A stretch of 64,000 bases of DNA. It comes from Caballeronia sp. NK8 (GTDB lineage: Bacteria; Pseudomonadota; Gammaproteobacteria; Burkholderiales; Burkholderiaceae). The position numbers and the translations under genes were made by a program. The stretch covers positions 620,001 to 684,000 of the forward strand of contig NZ_AP024323.1 in assembly GCF_018408855.1 (NCBI RefSeq), read 5' to 3'. Shown here piece by piece: positions 1 through 6,770 of this stretch. Under the pieces are notes generated by a model. It had not been told where the DNA came from and made no database searches. It saw only the letters and a list, made by a program, of their open reading frames with translations. The first letter of the stretch is position 1. Every line of letters begins with the position of its first letter.

Positions 1-94
1 CGTCGAATGCGCGTATCTGCATGCCGCGTGCGAGCAGACGCCGCATCACCCACGCCGCCAGAAAACCGCTTCCACCTGTCACCAGCACTCGCAT
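1..94 (-). CDS. NAD-dependent epimerase/dehydratase, N-terminal fragment
   Basis: The reverse strand from position 94 reads MRVLVTGGSGFLAAWVMRRL and continues to the window edge, so only about 31 residues are seen. The TGGSGFLA stretch right after the first beta strand is the dinucleotide-binding turn of extended short-chain dehydrogenases (sugar epimerase/dehydratase type). An AAGGA ribosome-binding site sits just upstream of the ATG. The gene diverges from the FAD dehydrogenase operon starting at 248, and the two share a 153-bp promoter region carrying an IclR-type palindrome, so co-regulation is likely. Substrate cannot be told from the fragment. Confidence 0.75.
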   Translation of the reverse strand, partial: MRVLVTGGSGFLAAWVMRRLLARGMQIRAFD

Positions 95-142
95 GTCCTT
101 TCCTCCGTTCGTCTCGAAAATAGTTGATCCACGCTGCATTTC

Positions 143-157
143 TGGAATACTATTCCA
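143..157. promoter_or_regulatory. IclR-type operator TGGAATACTATTCCA
   Basis: A perfect palindrome with 7-bp arms and one central base lies in the divergent promoter between the truncated epimerase and the FAD dehydrogenase operon. It closely matches the E. coli IclR consensus TGGAAATNATTTCCA: length and the outer TGGAA/TTCCA are identical. The IclR-family gene at 5272 closes the same cluster, so it is the natural candidate to bind here. Binding is inferred. Confidence 0.65.
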
Positions 158-247
158 ATATCAAAGCAAGTTCTACAGCAAACACGAGTTTCGAATCGTC
201 GGAGGAACGGCGGAGCGAGACGGAACGAAGCGGCACGGAGCGGACGA

Positions 248-2020
248 ATGGTGGAGACACTGGACAATCTAGGGCAGAACGAAATTTTCGATGTCGTGGT
301 GGTCGGCGCGGGCGGCGCGGGCATGTCGGCGGCGCTCGTCGCGGCGATCGACGGCGCGCGCGTGTTGCTGGTCGAAGCCACCGAATACGTCGGCGGCACG
401 ACGGCGTTTTCGGCGGGCACGACATGGATTCCCGGATCGATGCACGCGGCGGGCGTCAATCGCGACGATACCGCCGCGAACGCCGAAGGTTTTCTGAATC
501 GCGCGGTCGGCGAGCGCAGCAGCGCCGCGATGCGCCGCGCGTTCCTCGATGCGGGTCCGAAAGCGGTCGCGCATATCGAAGCGAATTCCGATGTGAAATA
601 CCGCGCGCGGCCGTTTCATCCGGATTATTTGTCGGAAGTCGAAGGCTCGACGTTGCGTGGCCGCGCGCTCGAGCCGCTGCCGTTCGACGGCCGCAAGCTC
701 GGCCGCGAATTCGCGCTGATCCGTCCGCCGCTTCCCGAATTCACGGTGCTTGGCGGCATGATGGTGGACCGTGACGACGTAGGGCACCTGCTCAACATGA
801 CGAAGTCGTTCGGGTCGTTCGCTCACGCGATGAAACTGCTCGCGCGTCACGCGCGCGACCGCATGAATTCGCCGCGCGGCACCCGGCTCGTGATGGGAAA
901 CGCGCTGATCGGACGGTTGCTGTACACGCTGCTGCAGCGCGGCGTCACGATTCTGACGGGCACGAAGGTCGAAGCGCTGCATCGTGGCGCGAACGGAATC
1001 GAAGCCGTGACGCTCAGCCACGTCAACACGCGACGGCGCATCGGCGTGAACGGCGGCGTGATTCTCGCGAGCGGCGGCTTCAATCGGCATCCGCAGCGTC
1101 GCGCGGCGATGTTGCCCGGCGCCGATCCGGCCTGGTGCCCCGGCGCGCCCGGCCACACCGGCAGCGCGCAGGATCTCGCGCTGGGTGTGGGCGCGCGTTT
1201 CGGCGAGGGCGCGCTGTCGAACGCATTCTGGGCGCCGGTCTCGGTGCGCAAGCGCGCCGACGGCACCACTGCCGTATTTCCGCACTTCATCATGGATCGC
1301 GGCAAGCCGGGCATGATCACCGTCGATAAGACGGGCAAGCGCTTTCTGAACGAGAACACCTCATATCACCTGTTCGGCATCGCGATGCAGCGGGCGAACG
1401 AATCGACGCCTTCGGTGCCCGCATATCTCGTTACGGATGCCGAAGGATTGCGCAAGTACGGCCTCGGCATGGTGCGGCCGGGCGGCCGTGGCCTCGCGCC
1501 GTTCCTCGCCGATGGCTATCTCGTCGAAGGCCGCACGCTCGACGAACTGGCGGCCAGGCTCGGCATCGACAAGACCGGTCTCGCCGATAGCGTCGCGCGC
1601 ATCAATCGTTATGCGCAAACTGGCGTCGATGCGGATTTTCAGCGCGGCACGACCGACTATCAGAATGCCAACGGCGATGCCAACTGGACCGGCCCGAACA
1701 AGTGCCTCGGTCCGATCGGCCAGGCGCCGTTTTACGCGGTGCGACTCTATCCGGGCGATATCGGCGCGGCAACCGGCCTCGTCACCGACACCGATGCACG
1801 CGTGCTCGATCGCGACGATCAGCCGATCGCCGGTCTCTACGCCTGCGGCAACGACATGCAGTCGGTGATGGGCGGCGTCTATCCGGGTCCGGGCATCACG
1901 CTGGGTCCGGGTCTCGCGTTCGGCTATCTGGCGGCGCGGCATGCGGTGGCGCGTGGCCAGACATCTCACGAAGCGTTCACGCTGCCCGTCGATCTTCATA
2001 CGCCCGAGCACGCCCGATGA
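248..2020 (+). CDS. FAD-dependent 3-ketosteroid-dehydrogenase/fumarate-reductase-like oxidoreductase (first paralogue)
   Basis: 590 residues. The N-terminal Rossmann motif GAGGAG is at residues 20-25 after a run of valines, followed by E43 and the GGTT/SAGTTW region typical of the FAD_binding_2 family (3-ketosteroid delta-1-dehydrogenase, fumarate reductase flavoprotein, urocanate reductase). The C-terminal signature YPGPGITLGPG near residue 545 corresponds to the Tyr/Gly substrate motif of KstD-type enzymes. No signal peptide or heme motif is visible, so a soluble cytoplasmic flavoprotein removing hydrogens from a C-C bond is likely. A GGAG site precedes the ATG by 7 bases. The gene overlaps the next, paralogous dehydrogenase by ATGA. 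The substrate is unknown; a steroid is not implied by neighbours. Confidence 0.85.
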   Translation: MVETLDNLGQNEIFDVVVVGAGGAGMSAALVAAIDGARVLLVEATEYVGGTTAFSAGTTWIPGSMHAAGVNRDDTAANAEGFLNRAVGERSSAAMRRAFLDAGPKAVAHIEANSDVKYRARPFHPDYLSEVEGSTLRGRALEPLPFDGRKLGREFALIRPPLPEFTVLGGMMVDRDDVGHLLNMTKSFGSFAHAMKLLARHARDRMNSPRGTRLVMGNALIGRLLYTLLQRGVTILTGTKVEALHRGANGIEAVTLSHVNTRRRIGVNGGVILASGGFNRHPQRRAAMLPGADPAWCPGAPGHTGSAQDLALGVGARFGEGALSNAFWAPVSVRKRADGTTAVFPHFIMDRGKPGMITVDKTGKRFLNENTSYHLFGIAMQRANESTPSVPAYLVTDAEGLRKYGLGMVRPGGRGLAPFLADGYLVEGRTLDELAARLGIDKTGLADSVARINRYAQTGVDADFQRGTTDYQNANGDANWTGPNKCLGPIGQAPFYAVRLYPGDIGAATGLVTDTDARVLDRDDQPIAGLYACGNDMQSVMGGVYPGPGITLGPGLAFGYLAARHAVARGQTSHEAFTLPVDLHTPEHAR

Positions 2021-3756
2021 AGCACGAACCGATTCTCGAATGCGATGTCCTCGTGCTGGGTTCCGGCGCGGGCGGTCTGTCGACGGCCGTGACGGCCGCG
2101 ACGCAGGGCTTGTCCGTGCTCGTCTGCGAGAAGGAAGACGTGTTCGGCGGCACGACCGCGTGGTCGGGCGGCTGGATGTGGATTCCGCGCAATCCGCTCG
2201 CGACGCGCGCGGGCATCGTCGAAGATGAAAGCGTGCCGCGCACGTATCTGAAGAGCGAACTCGGCGCGCACTTCGACGCCGCGAAGGCCGATGCGCTCAT
2301 CGAGCAGGGTCCGCGCATGATCGAATTCTTCGAGCGCAATACGTCGATGCGCTTCATCGACGGCAACCGCGTTCCCGATTTCCACACGACGCAAGGCGCG
2401 GCGACGGGCGGCCGCTCCGTCTGCGCGATGCCGTTCGACGGGCGCGCGCTCGGTCCGCTGATCGGCAAATTGCGCCCGCCGCTGGCCGAAGTGACCGTCA
2501 AGGGCATGGCGATCGCGTCGGGACAGGACCTCGCGCATTTCCTGAACGCGACGCGCAGCGCGAAATCGGCGTGGCACGTGACGAAGCGCTTCGCCGCGTT
2601 CGCGTGGCATCTGCTGCGTTATCGACGCTCGATGCATCTCGTGAACGGCAACGCGCTCGTCGCGCGTTTGCTCAAGTCGGCGGCGGATCGCGGCGTCGAT
2701 CTGCGTACCGGCGCGCGCGCGGTGTCGCTCACGCGCGAGGCGGATCGCGTGACGGGCGCGCGCGTCGAGATCGACGGCGTGATGCATGTGGTGCGCGCGC
2801 GGCGCGGCGTCGTGCTCGCGTGCGGCGGCTATCCGCACGACGCGGCGCGCCAGGCTGAAACCTTTCCCTACACGCCGCACTGGTCGGCAGCGCCGAAGAG
2901 CAATACCGGCGATGGCATTCGCCTCGGCGAAGCGGCCGGCGGGCATTTCGATGCCGCGCTCGAAGCGCCCGCCGCGTGGGCGCCGGTATCGCTCGTGCCG
3001 AAGAGCGACGGCGCGCCGGTCGCGTTTCCGCATCTGATCGAGCGCGCGAAGCCGGGCGTGATCGCCGTGACGCGCGCGGGCCGGCGCTTCACCAACGAGG
3101 CGTCGTCGTATTACGACTTCATCTCCGCGCTGATCGGCACGACGGCGAAGGGCGAGGAAGCGTGCGCGTGGCTCGTCTGCGATCACCGGTTTCAGCGGCG
3201 CTATGGGCTCGGCTTCGCAAAGCCGTTTCCGTTTCCGCTCGGGCCTTATGAACGTTCGGGCTATCTGAAATCCGCGCCGACGCTCGAAGCGCTGGCGCAG
3301 CAATGCGGCATCGATGCGCGCGGCCTCGCCGATACCGTCGCCGCGTACAACACCTATGCGAAAGACGGCTTCGATCCGCAATTCCACAAAGGCTCGACGC
3401 CCTACAACCGCGTGCAGGGCGATGCATCGCACGGGCCGAATCCGTGCCTCGCGCCGATCGCCGACGGTCCGTTTCACGCGGTGAAGGTCGTGCCTGGCAG
3501 CCTCGGCACGTTCGCCGGTTTGTCGACGGATGCGCGCGCCCGCGTGCTCGACGCATCGCGCGCGCCGATTCCCGGCCTCTTCGCGGTCGGCAACGACGGC
3601 GCGAGCATGATGGGCGGACATTACCCCGCCGGCGGCATCACGCTCGGCCCCGCGATGACCTTCGGCTATCTCGCGGGTCTCGAACTGGCTGAACCGCCGC
3701 GCGAAAGCAGCATTACGAATCTCTCCAACTTCAAACAGGCAAGGACTCTGCAATGA
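2017..3756 (+). CDS. FAD-dependent KstD/fumarate-reductase-like oxidoreductase (second paralogue)
   Basis: 579 residues from the ATG that overlaps the stop of the preceding gene (ATGA). The Rossmann motif GSGAGG is at residues 15-20, followed by the GGTTAWSGGWMWIP stretch of the same FAD_binding_2 family. The C-terminus carries HYPAGGITLGP, so the Tyr of the KstD motif is kept but the PGPG of the first paralogue is replaced by PAGG. The two adjacent dehydrogenases are clearly paralogous yet divergent; they may act on successive intermediates or form a heteromer. An earlier in-frame start at 1702 is only open frame inside the first gene. Translational coupling to both neighbours shows one operon. 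Confidence 0.85.
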   Translation: MKHEPILECDVLVLGSGAGGLSTAVTAATQGLSVLVCEKEDVFGGTTAWSGGWMWIPRNPLATRAGIVEDESVPRTYLKSELGAHFDAAKADALIEQGPRMIEFFERNTSMRFIDGNRVPDFHTTQGAATGGRSVCAMPFDGRALGPLIGKLRPPLAEVTVKGMAIASGQDLAHFLNATRSAKSAWHVTKRFAAFAWHLLRYRRSMHLVNGNALVARLLKSAADRGVDLRTGARAVSLTREADRVTGARVEIDGVMHVVRARRGVVLACGGYPHDAARQAETFPYTPHWSAAPKSNTGDGIRLGEAAGGHFDAALEAPAAWAPVSLVPKSDGAPVAFPHLIERAKPGVIAVTRAGRRFTNEASSYYDFISALIGTTAKGEEACAWLVCDHRFQRRYGLGFAKPFPFPLGPYERSGYLKSAPTLEALAQQCGIDARGLADTVAAYNTYAKDGFDPQFHKGSTPYNRVQGDASHGPNPCLAPIADGPFHAVKVVPGSLGTFAGLSTDARARVLDASRAPIPGLFAVGNDGASMMGGHYPAGGITLGPAMTFGYLAGLELAEPPRESSITNLSNFKQARTLQ

Positions 3757-4364
3757 CTCTGTACGACACAGTCACGTTGACGGTGAAGATCGGCGCGAAC
3801 GCGCAGGTCTTCGAGAACATCAAGGCGAGCGGCGACGCGGCCGGCTCGAAGCTGCTCGGCTGCTGGTATTCGGACATCGGCGCGCTCGGCCGCGTGATGG
3901 TGCTGCGCGGCTTCGAATCGGAAGCGGCGCTGATCGGCGAGCGCCGGCGTCTGCTGCTGGAAGGCAATCCGTTCGGCTGCGGCGAATTCATCACCGATGT
4001 CGAAGTGAACAGCTACGCACTTTTCCCGTTCCTGCCGCCGATCGAACCGGCCGTGCACGGCGGCATCTACGAGATGCGCGTCTACGGCACGAAGCTCGCG
4101 AGCCTGCAACATACGATCGACGCGTGGCAGAACGCCGTGCCGGAGCGCACGAAGCGCTCGCCGCTCATCGGCGCGATGTACGCGCTCGACGGCACCGTGC
4201 CGCGCTTTCTCAACATTTGGCCGTACCAGAGCGTCGACGAACGCTCGCGCATTCGCGCCGAAGCCGTGAAGGACGGCATCTGGCCGCCGAAGGGCGGACC
4301 GGCCCATCTGACGACGATGGAATCGACCATCTACGTGCCCGCGCCGTTCTCGCCGCTGCGCTAA
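3753..4364 (+). CDS. NIPSNAP family protein
   Basis: 203 residues, starting by ATGA overlap with the FAD dehydrogenase and preceded by AAGGA. Two ferredoxin-like halves are visible: the first begins MTLYDTVTLTVKIG, the second at about residue 92 with GIYEMRVYGTK, the arrangement of NIPSNAP (dimeric alpha-beta barrel) proteins. Family members bind small hydrophobic ligands or act as accessory proteins in degradation operons; no catalytic residue is established. Position between two flavoenzymes and an isomerase suggests it helps process the same compound. Molecular function remains unknown. Confidence 0.8.
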   Translation: MTLYDTVTLTVKIGANAQVFENIKASGDAAGSKLLGCWYSDIGALGRVMVLRGFESEAALIGERRRLLLEGNPFGCGEFITDVEVNSYALFPFLPPIEPAVHGGIYEMRVYGTKLASLQHTIDAWQNAVPERTKRSPLIGAMYALDGTVPRFLNIWPYQSVDERSRIRAEAVKDGIWPPKGGPAHLTTMESTIYVPAPFSPLR

Positions 4365-4378
4365 CCGGAGACGAATCG

Positions 4379-5203
4379 ATGTCACGACGCAAGCTGTCCC
4401 TGTCCGCTCTGACGGTCCTCGAACTGACCCCCCCGCAGATGGTCGAGTGCGCGGCGCAGGCGGGCTACGATTTCGTCGGCCTGAGGCTGTTGCCCGCGAC
4501 CGACACGGAAGTGCGCCACGAGATCGTCGGCGCGACGTCACTGAAGCGCGAGACGCTCGCGGCGCTGAAGGACACCGGCATCGGCGTGCTCGATGCCGAA
4601 ATCCTGCGCCTGAAGCCCGACACGAACGTGGCCGATTACGAGCCGATGCTGGAAACCGCCGCCGAACTGGGCGCGCGCTATGTGCTCGTCGCGGGCAACG
4701 ATCCTGATGAATCGCGCACCGCGGACCGGCTCGCGGCGCTCTGCGATATCGCGCAGCCGTATGGCCTGTCGCCGTCGCTCGAACCGATGCCGTGGACCGA
4801 TGCGAAGGACATCGTGCAGGGCGCGCGCATCGTGACGGCGGCGGGGCGCGCGAACACGGGCCTGATCGTCGATCCGATTCATTTCGACCGCGCGGGTTCG
4901 TCGACGGAGACGCTGCGCGCGTTGCCGCGCGAGTGGTTCGGCTACGTGCAGTTCTGCGACGCATCCGCCGCGCGTCCCGCCGATCTCGACACACTCCTTT
5001 ATCAGGCGCGCGCCGAACGCATGATTCCGGGCGAGGGCGGGCTCGATCTCGCGGGCATCCTGCGCGCGTTGCCGGACGATCTGCCGTTGTCGATCGAAGT
5101 GCCGATGAACGAATGGGCCAGGACTGCCAGCGCGCTGACGCGCGCGAAGCGGCTGCGCGAGGCGACGCTCGCGGTCGTTCAGGAGACTTACGCCGAACAT
5201 TGA
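4379..5203 (+). CDS. Sugar phosphate isomerase/epimerase-like TIM-barrel protein
   Basis: 274 residues from the ATG 14 bases after the NIPSNAP stop, with GGAG upstream. The sequence has the AP-endonuclease-2/xylose-isomerase TIM-barrel pattern: early strand SALTVLELTPPQMVECAAQA, the VLDAEILRLKP and YVLVAGND strands, SLEPMPWTDAK with a metal-ligand Glu, LIVDPIHFDR, VQFCDA, and the terminal SIEVPMNE with another Glu. These acidic and His residues fit a divalent-metal site. Last gene of the four-gene catabolic operon; it may isomerise or epimerise a hydroxylated intermediate rather than a sugar phosphate. The open frame runs upstream to 4124 inside the NIPSNAP gene, which I reject. Confidence 0.8.
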   Translation: MSRRKLSLSALTVLELTPPQMVECAAQAGYDFVGLRLLPATDTEVRHEIVGATSLKRETLAALKDTGIGVLDAEILRLKPDTNVADYEPMLETAAELGARYVLVAGNDPDESRTADRLAALCDIAQPYGLSPSLEPMPWTDAKDIVQGARIVTAAGRANTGLIVDPIHFDRAGSSTETLRALPREWFGYVQFCDASAARPADLDTLLYQARAERMIPGEGGLDLAGILRALPDDLPLSIEVPMNEWARTASALTRAKRLREATLAVVQETYAEH

Positions 5204-5216
5204 CGCAGAGAGTTGA

Positions 5217-5254
5217 ATTCCGAGGTGGAATCGTGTTCTCATTCCGAATCGGAA
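5217..5254. promoter_or_regulatory. GGAAT/ATTCC repeats upstream of iclR-type gene, including TTCCGAATCGGAA
   Basis: Just ahead of the IclR gene lie ATTCC (5217-5221), GGAAT (5227-5231), ATTCC (5241-5245) and the perfect palindrome TTCCGAATCGGAA (5242-5254). These half-sites resemble the arms of the TGGAATACTATTCCA palindrome at 143-157, which suggests autoregulation by the same IclR protein. No binding data are available. Confidence 0.5.
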
Positions 5255-5271
5255 CTTCCAGAGAATGAAAG

Positions 5272-6081
5272 ATGGCAGGAAATCTTGAGCGCGCGTTGTC
5301 GATCATCGAGCTGCTGGCGAAAAACGGCGGGCGCATGCAGCTCGCCGCCATCGCCGATACGCTGAACATTCCGCGCAGCGGCACGCACCGCCTGCTCGCG
5401 ATGCTGATCGACGAGGGCTATGTCCGTCAGGACGAGGATCACGGCGAGTACATGCTCGCGCTGAAACTCGTGTCGCTCGCGCTCATCTATTTGTCGACGG
5501 GCGGCGTGCTCGACGTGTCGCAGCCGGTCCTCGACCGGCTCGCAGCGCAGTCGGGCGAGCTGGCGCGGCTGGGCGTCGTCGAGGACGATCACATTACGTT
5601 CGTCGGCAAGGCGCAGGGCGCGAAATCGGGGTTGCGCTACGACCCGGACATGGGCAGTCAGCCGCCCTTGCATTGCACGGCGAGCGGGCAGGCGTGGTTG
5701 TCGTCGCTGACGGACGAGGAAGCGCTCGAACTCGTGTCGAAGCAGGGCGGTCTCGGCAAGCCCGGCGCGGGCGGGCCGAAGGCGCCGAAGACGATCCAGC
5801 AGTTTCTCGCGGATCTGCAGGCGGCGCGCAAGCGTGGCTACGGAATCGCGAGCGAGACTTATGAGGCCGGTATGACGTCGATGGCCGCGCCGATCCATCA
5901 TCCGGTGACGGGTGTCGTCGTGGGCGTGGTGAGTCTCGCAGGACCGACGAGCCGCTTGCCCGAGGCGCGGCTGGAGGCGCTTGCGCCGGCGCTGCTCGAA
6001 GCGGCGTCGGATATGGGGGCGGCGACGTTGAGTTCGCCTTATTTCAAGCGGTCGGTGGTGAAGGTGGCGGAAGCGACGTAA
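5272..6081 (+). CDS. IclR family transcriptional regulator
   Basis: 269 residues. The N-terminal winged helix (about residues 1-65) reads NLERALSIIELLAKNGGRMQLAAIADTLNIPRSGTHRLLAML, the standard IclR HTH. The C-terminal effector domain (about 80-265) has the GAF-like pattern GVVEDDHITFVGKAQG, LHCTASGQAWLSSL and GVVSLAGPTSRL. It follows the isomerase by 68 bp on the same strand and probably controls the FAD dehydrogenase operon and the divergent epimerase. It may respond to the unknown substrate or an intermediate. Whether it represses or activates cannot be read from sequence. Confidence 0.9.
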   Translation: MAGNLERALSIIELLAKNGGRMQLAAIADTLNIPRSGTHRLLAMLIDEGYVRQDEDHGEYMLALKLVSLALIYLSTGGVLDVSQPVLDRLAAQSGELARLGVVEDDHITFVGKAQGAKSGLRYDPDMGSQPPLHCTASGQAWLSSLTDEEALELVSKQGGLGKPGAGGPKAPKTIQQFLADLQAARKRGYGIASETYEAGMTSMAAPIHHPVTGVVVGVVSLAGPTSRLPEARLEALAPALLEAASDMGAATLSSPYFKRSVVKVAEAT

Positions 6082-6154
6082 AGGCCGTTTAGCGCTGCAC
6101 GGAGTTGGCCGAATGGCCGAGATGACGCGGTGGAAACGCCTGCGTTATCATCGT

Positions 6155-6167
6155 TTTCATCATGAAA
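6155..6167. promoter_or_regulatory. TTTCATCATGAAA palindrome at toxin-antitoxin promoter
   Basis: A 6-1-6 perfect palindrome lies just before the chosen antitoxin start at 6180 and spans an alternative ATG at 6162. RelB-type antitoxins commonly autoregulate through such sites, so this is a plausible operator. Its position also argues against initiation at 6162. Confidence 0.35.
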
Positions 6168-6179
6168 CGAGACATTGAC

Positions 6180-6377
6180 ATGCCTACACCGCTCGATCCC
6201 ATCGTGTCCGAGTTCGCCACTGTCGAAGAAGCGGAAGCTTATGACAAGTGGTTTCGGGCAAAAATTCAGGCCGCACGCGATAACCCCGGTCCGCTTATCC
6301 CGCACGATGAAGCGATGGCCCGCATTCGCAACAAGCTCCAGGCCAAAATCCGAGAGCACGAAAACAGGCGGAAGTAA
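6180..6377 (+). CDS. RelB/StbD-like antitoxin
   Basis: 65 residues beginning MPTPLDPIVSEFATVEEAEA, then YDKWFRAKIQAARDNPGPLIPHDEAMARIRNKL. The pattern of a short helical N-terminus, a DxWFRAKIQ helix and the PHDE(A/V)MA...I segment is that of antitoxins paired with RelE/ParE toxins. The in-frame ATG at 6162 adds six residues but has no ribosome-binding site and lies in a palindrome, so 6180 (GAGA upstream) is preferred. The stop overlaps the toxin ATG as TAATG, the usual translational coupling. It should neutralise the next gene and repress the operon. Confidence 0.75.
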   Translation: MPTPLDPIVSEFATVEEAEAYDKWFRAKIQAARDNPGPLIPHDEAMARIRNKLQAKIREHENRRK

Positions 6378-6655
6378 TGCTGCCTATTCGTTGGACCACG
6401 AAAGCGCTCGACAACCTGGAAGAACTGACCGAACACATCGCCGAAGACAGTCTATGGGCGGCCGTCGACATCTTCGAGCTGATTCAAAACTGTGTCATCC
6501 CCGCCGCAACTCATCCTTACCTCTTTCGTCCGGGGCGCGTCGCGGGAACGCGGGAGATCGTCGCCCATCCCAACTACATCGTCGTCTATGAAATCGTCGA
6601 TGGCTGGGTTCAGGTCATGGGCGTCGTTCATGCGCGACGGCAGTATCCGAGATAA
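6377..6655 (+). CDS. RelE/ParE family toxin
   Basis: 92 residues with the ParE/RelE toxin fold: N-terminal WTTKALDNLEELTEHIAEDS helices, then LFRPGRVAGTREIVAHPNYIVVYEIVDGWVQVMGVVHARRQYP. The RPGRVAGTRE(I/L) strand, the Y(I/L)VVYE strand and the terminal VVHARRQYP are family hallmarks. Members either cleave mRNA on ribosomes or block gyrase, and sequence alone does not decide. Encoded one base into the antitoxin stop. A 14-bp hairpin follows the gene. A chromosomal stress or stability module is likely. Confidence 0.85.
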   Translation: MLPIRWTTKALDNLEELTEHIAEDSLWAAVDIFELIQNCVIPAATHPYLFRPGRVAGTREIVAHPNYIVVYEIVDGWVQVMGVVHARRQYPR

Positions 6656-6668
6656 TTCGCTGAGATTC

Positions 6669-6705
6669 GATTTCCTTGCGCCATGATTCACGGCGCAAGG
6701 AAATC
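6669..6705. repeat. 14-bp perfect inverted repeat after toxin gene
   Basis: The arms 6669-6682 (GATTTCCTTGCGCC) and 6692-6705 (GGCGCAAGGAAATC) enclose a 9-base loop, 13 bases after the toxin stop. There is no T tract on either strand, so it is not a standard intrinsic terminator. It may stabilise the 3' end of the toxin mRNA or stop transcription in another way before the P450 gene. Confidence 0.6.
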
Positions 6706-6770
6706 AGGAGTCGTCCGGGCTTGCCCCTCCTGCACTATCCTCCAAAGATCAAGCCTTCACGAGGCCGATC

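Noticed and set aside
1996..3753. 585-residue minus-strand frame over the second FAD dehydrogenase
   Set aside because: Arg-rich composition typical of antisense frames in GC-rich DNA; overlaps a clearly recognised flavoenzyme throughout.
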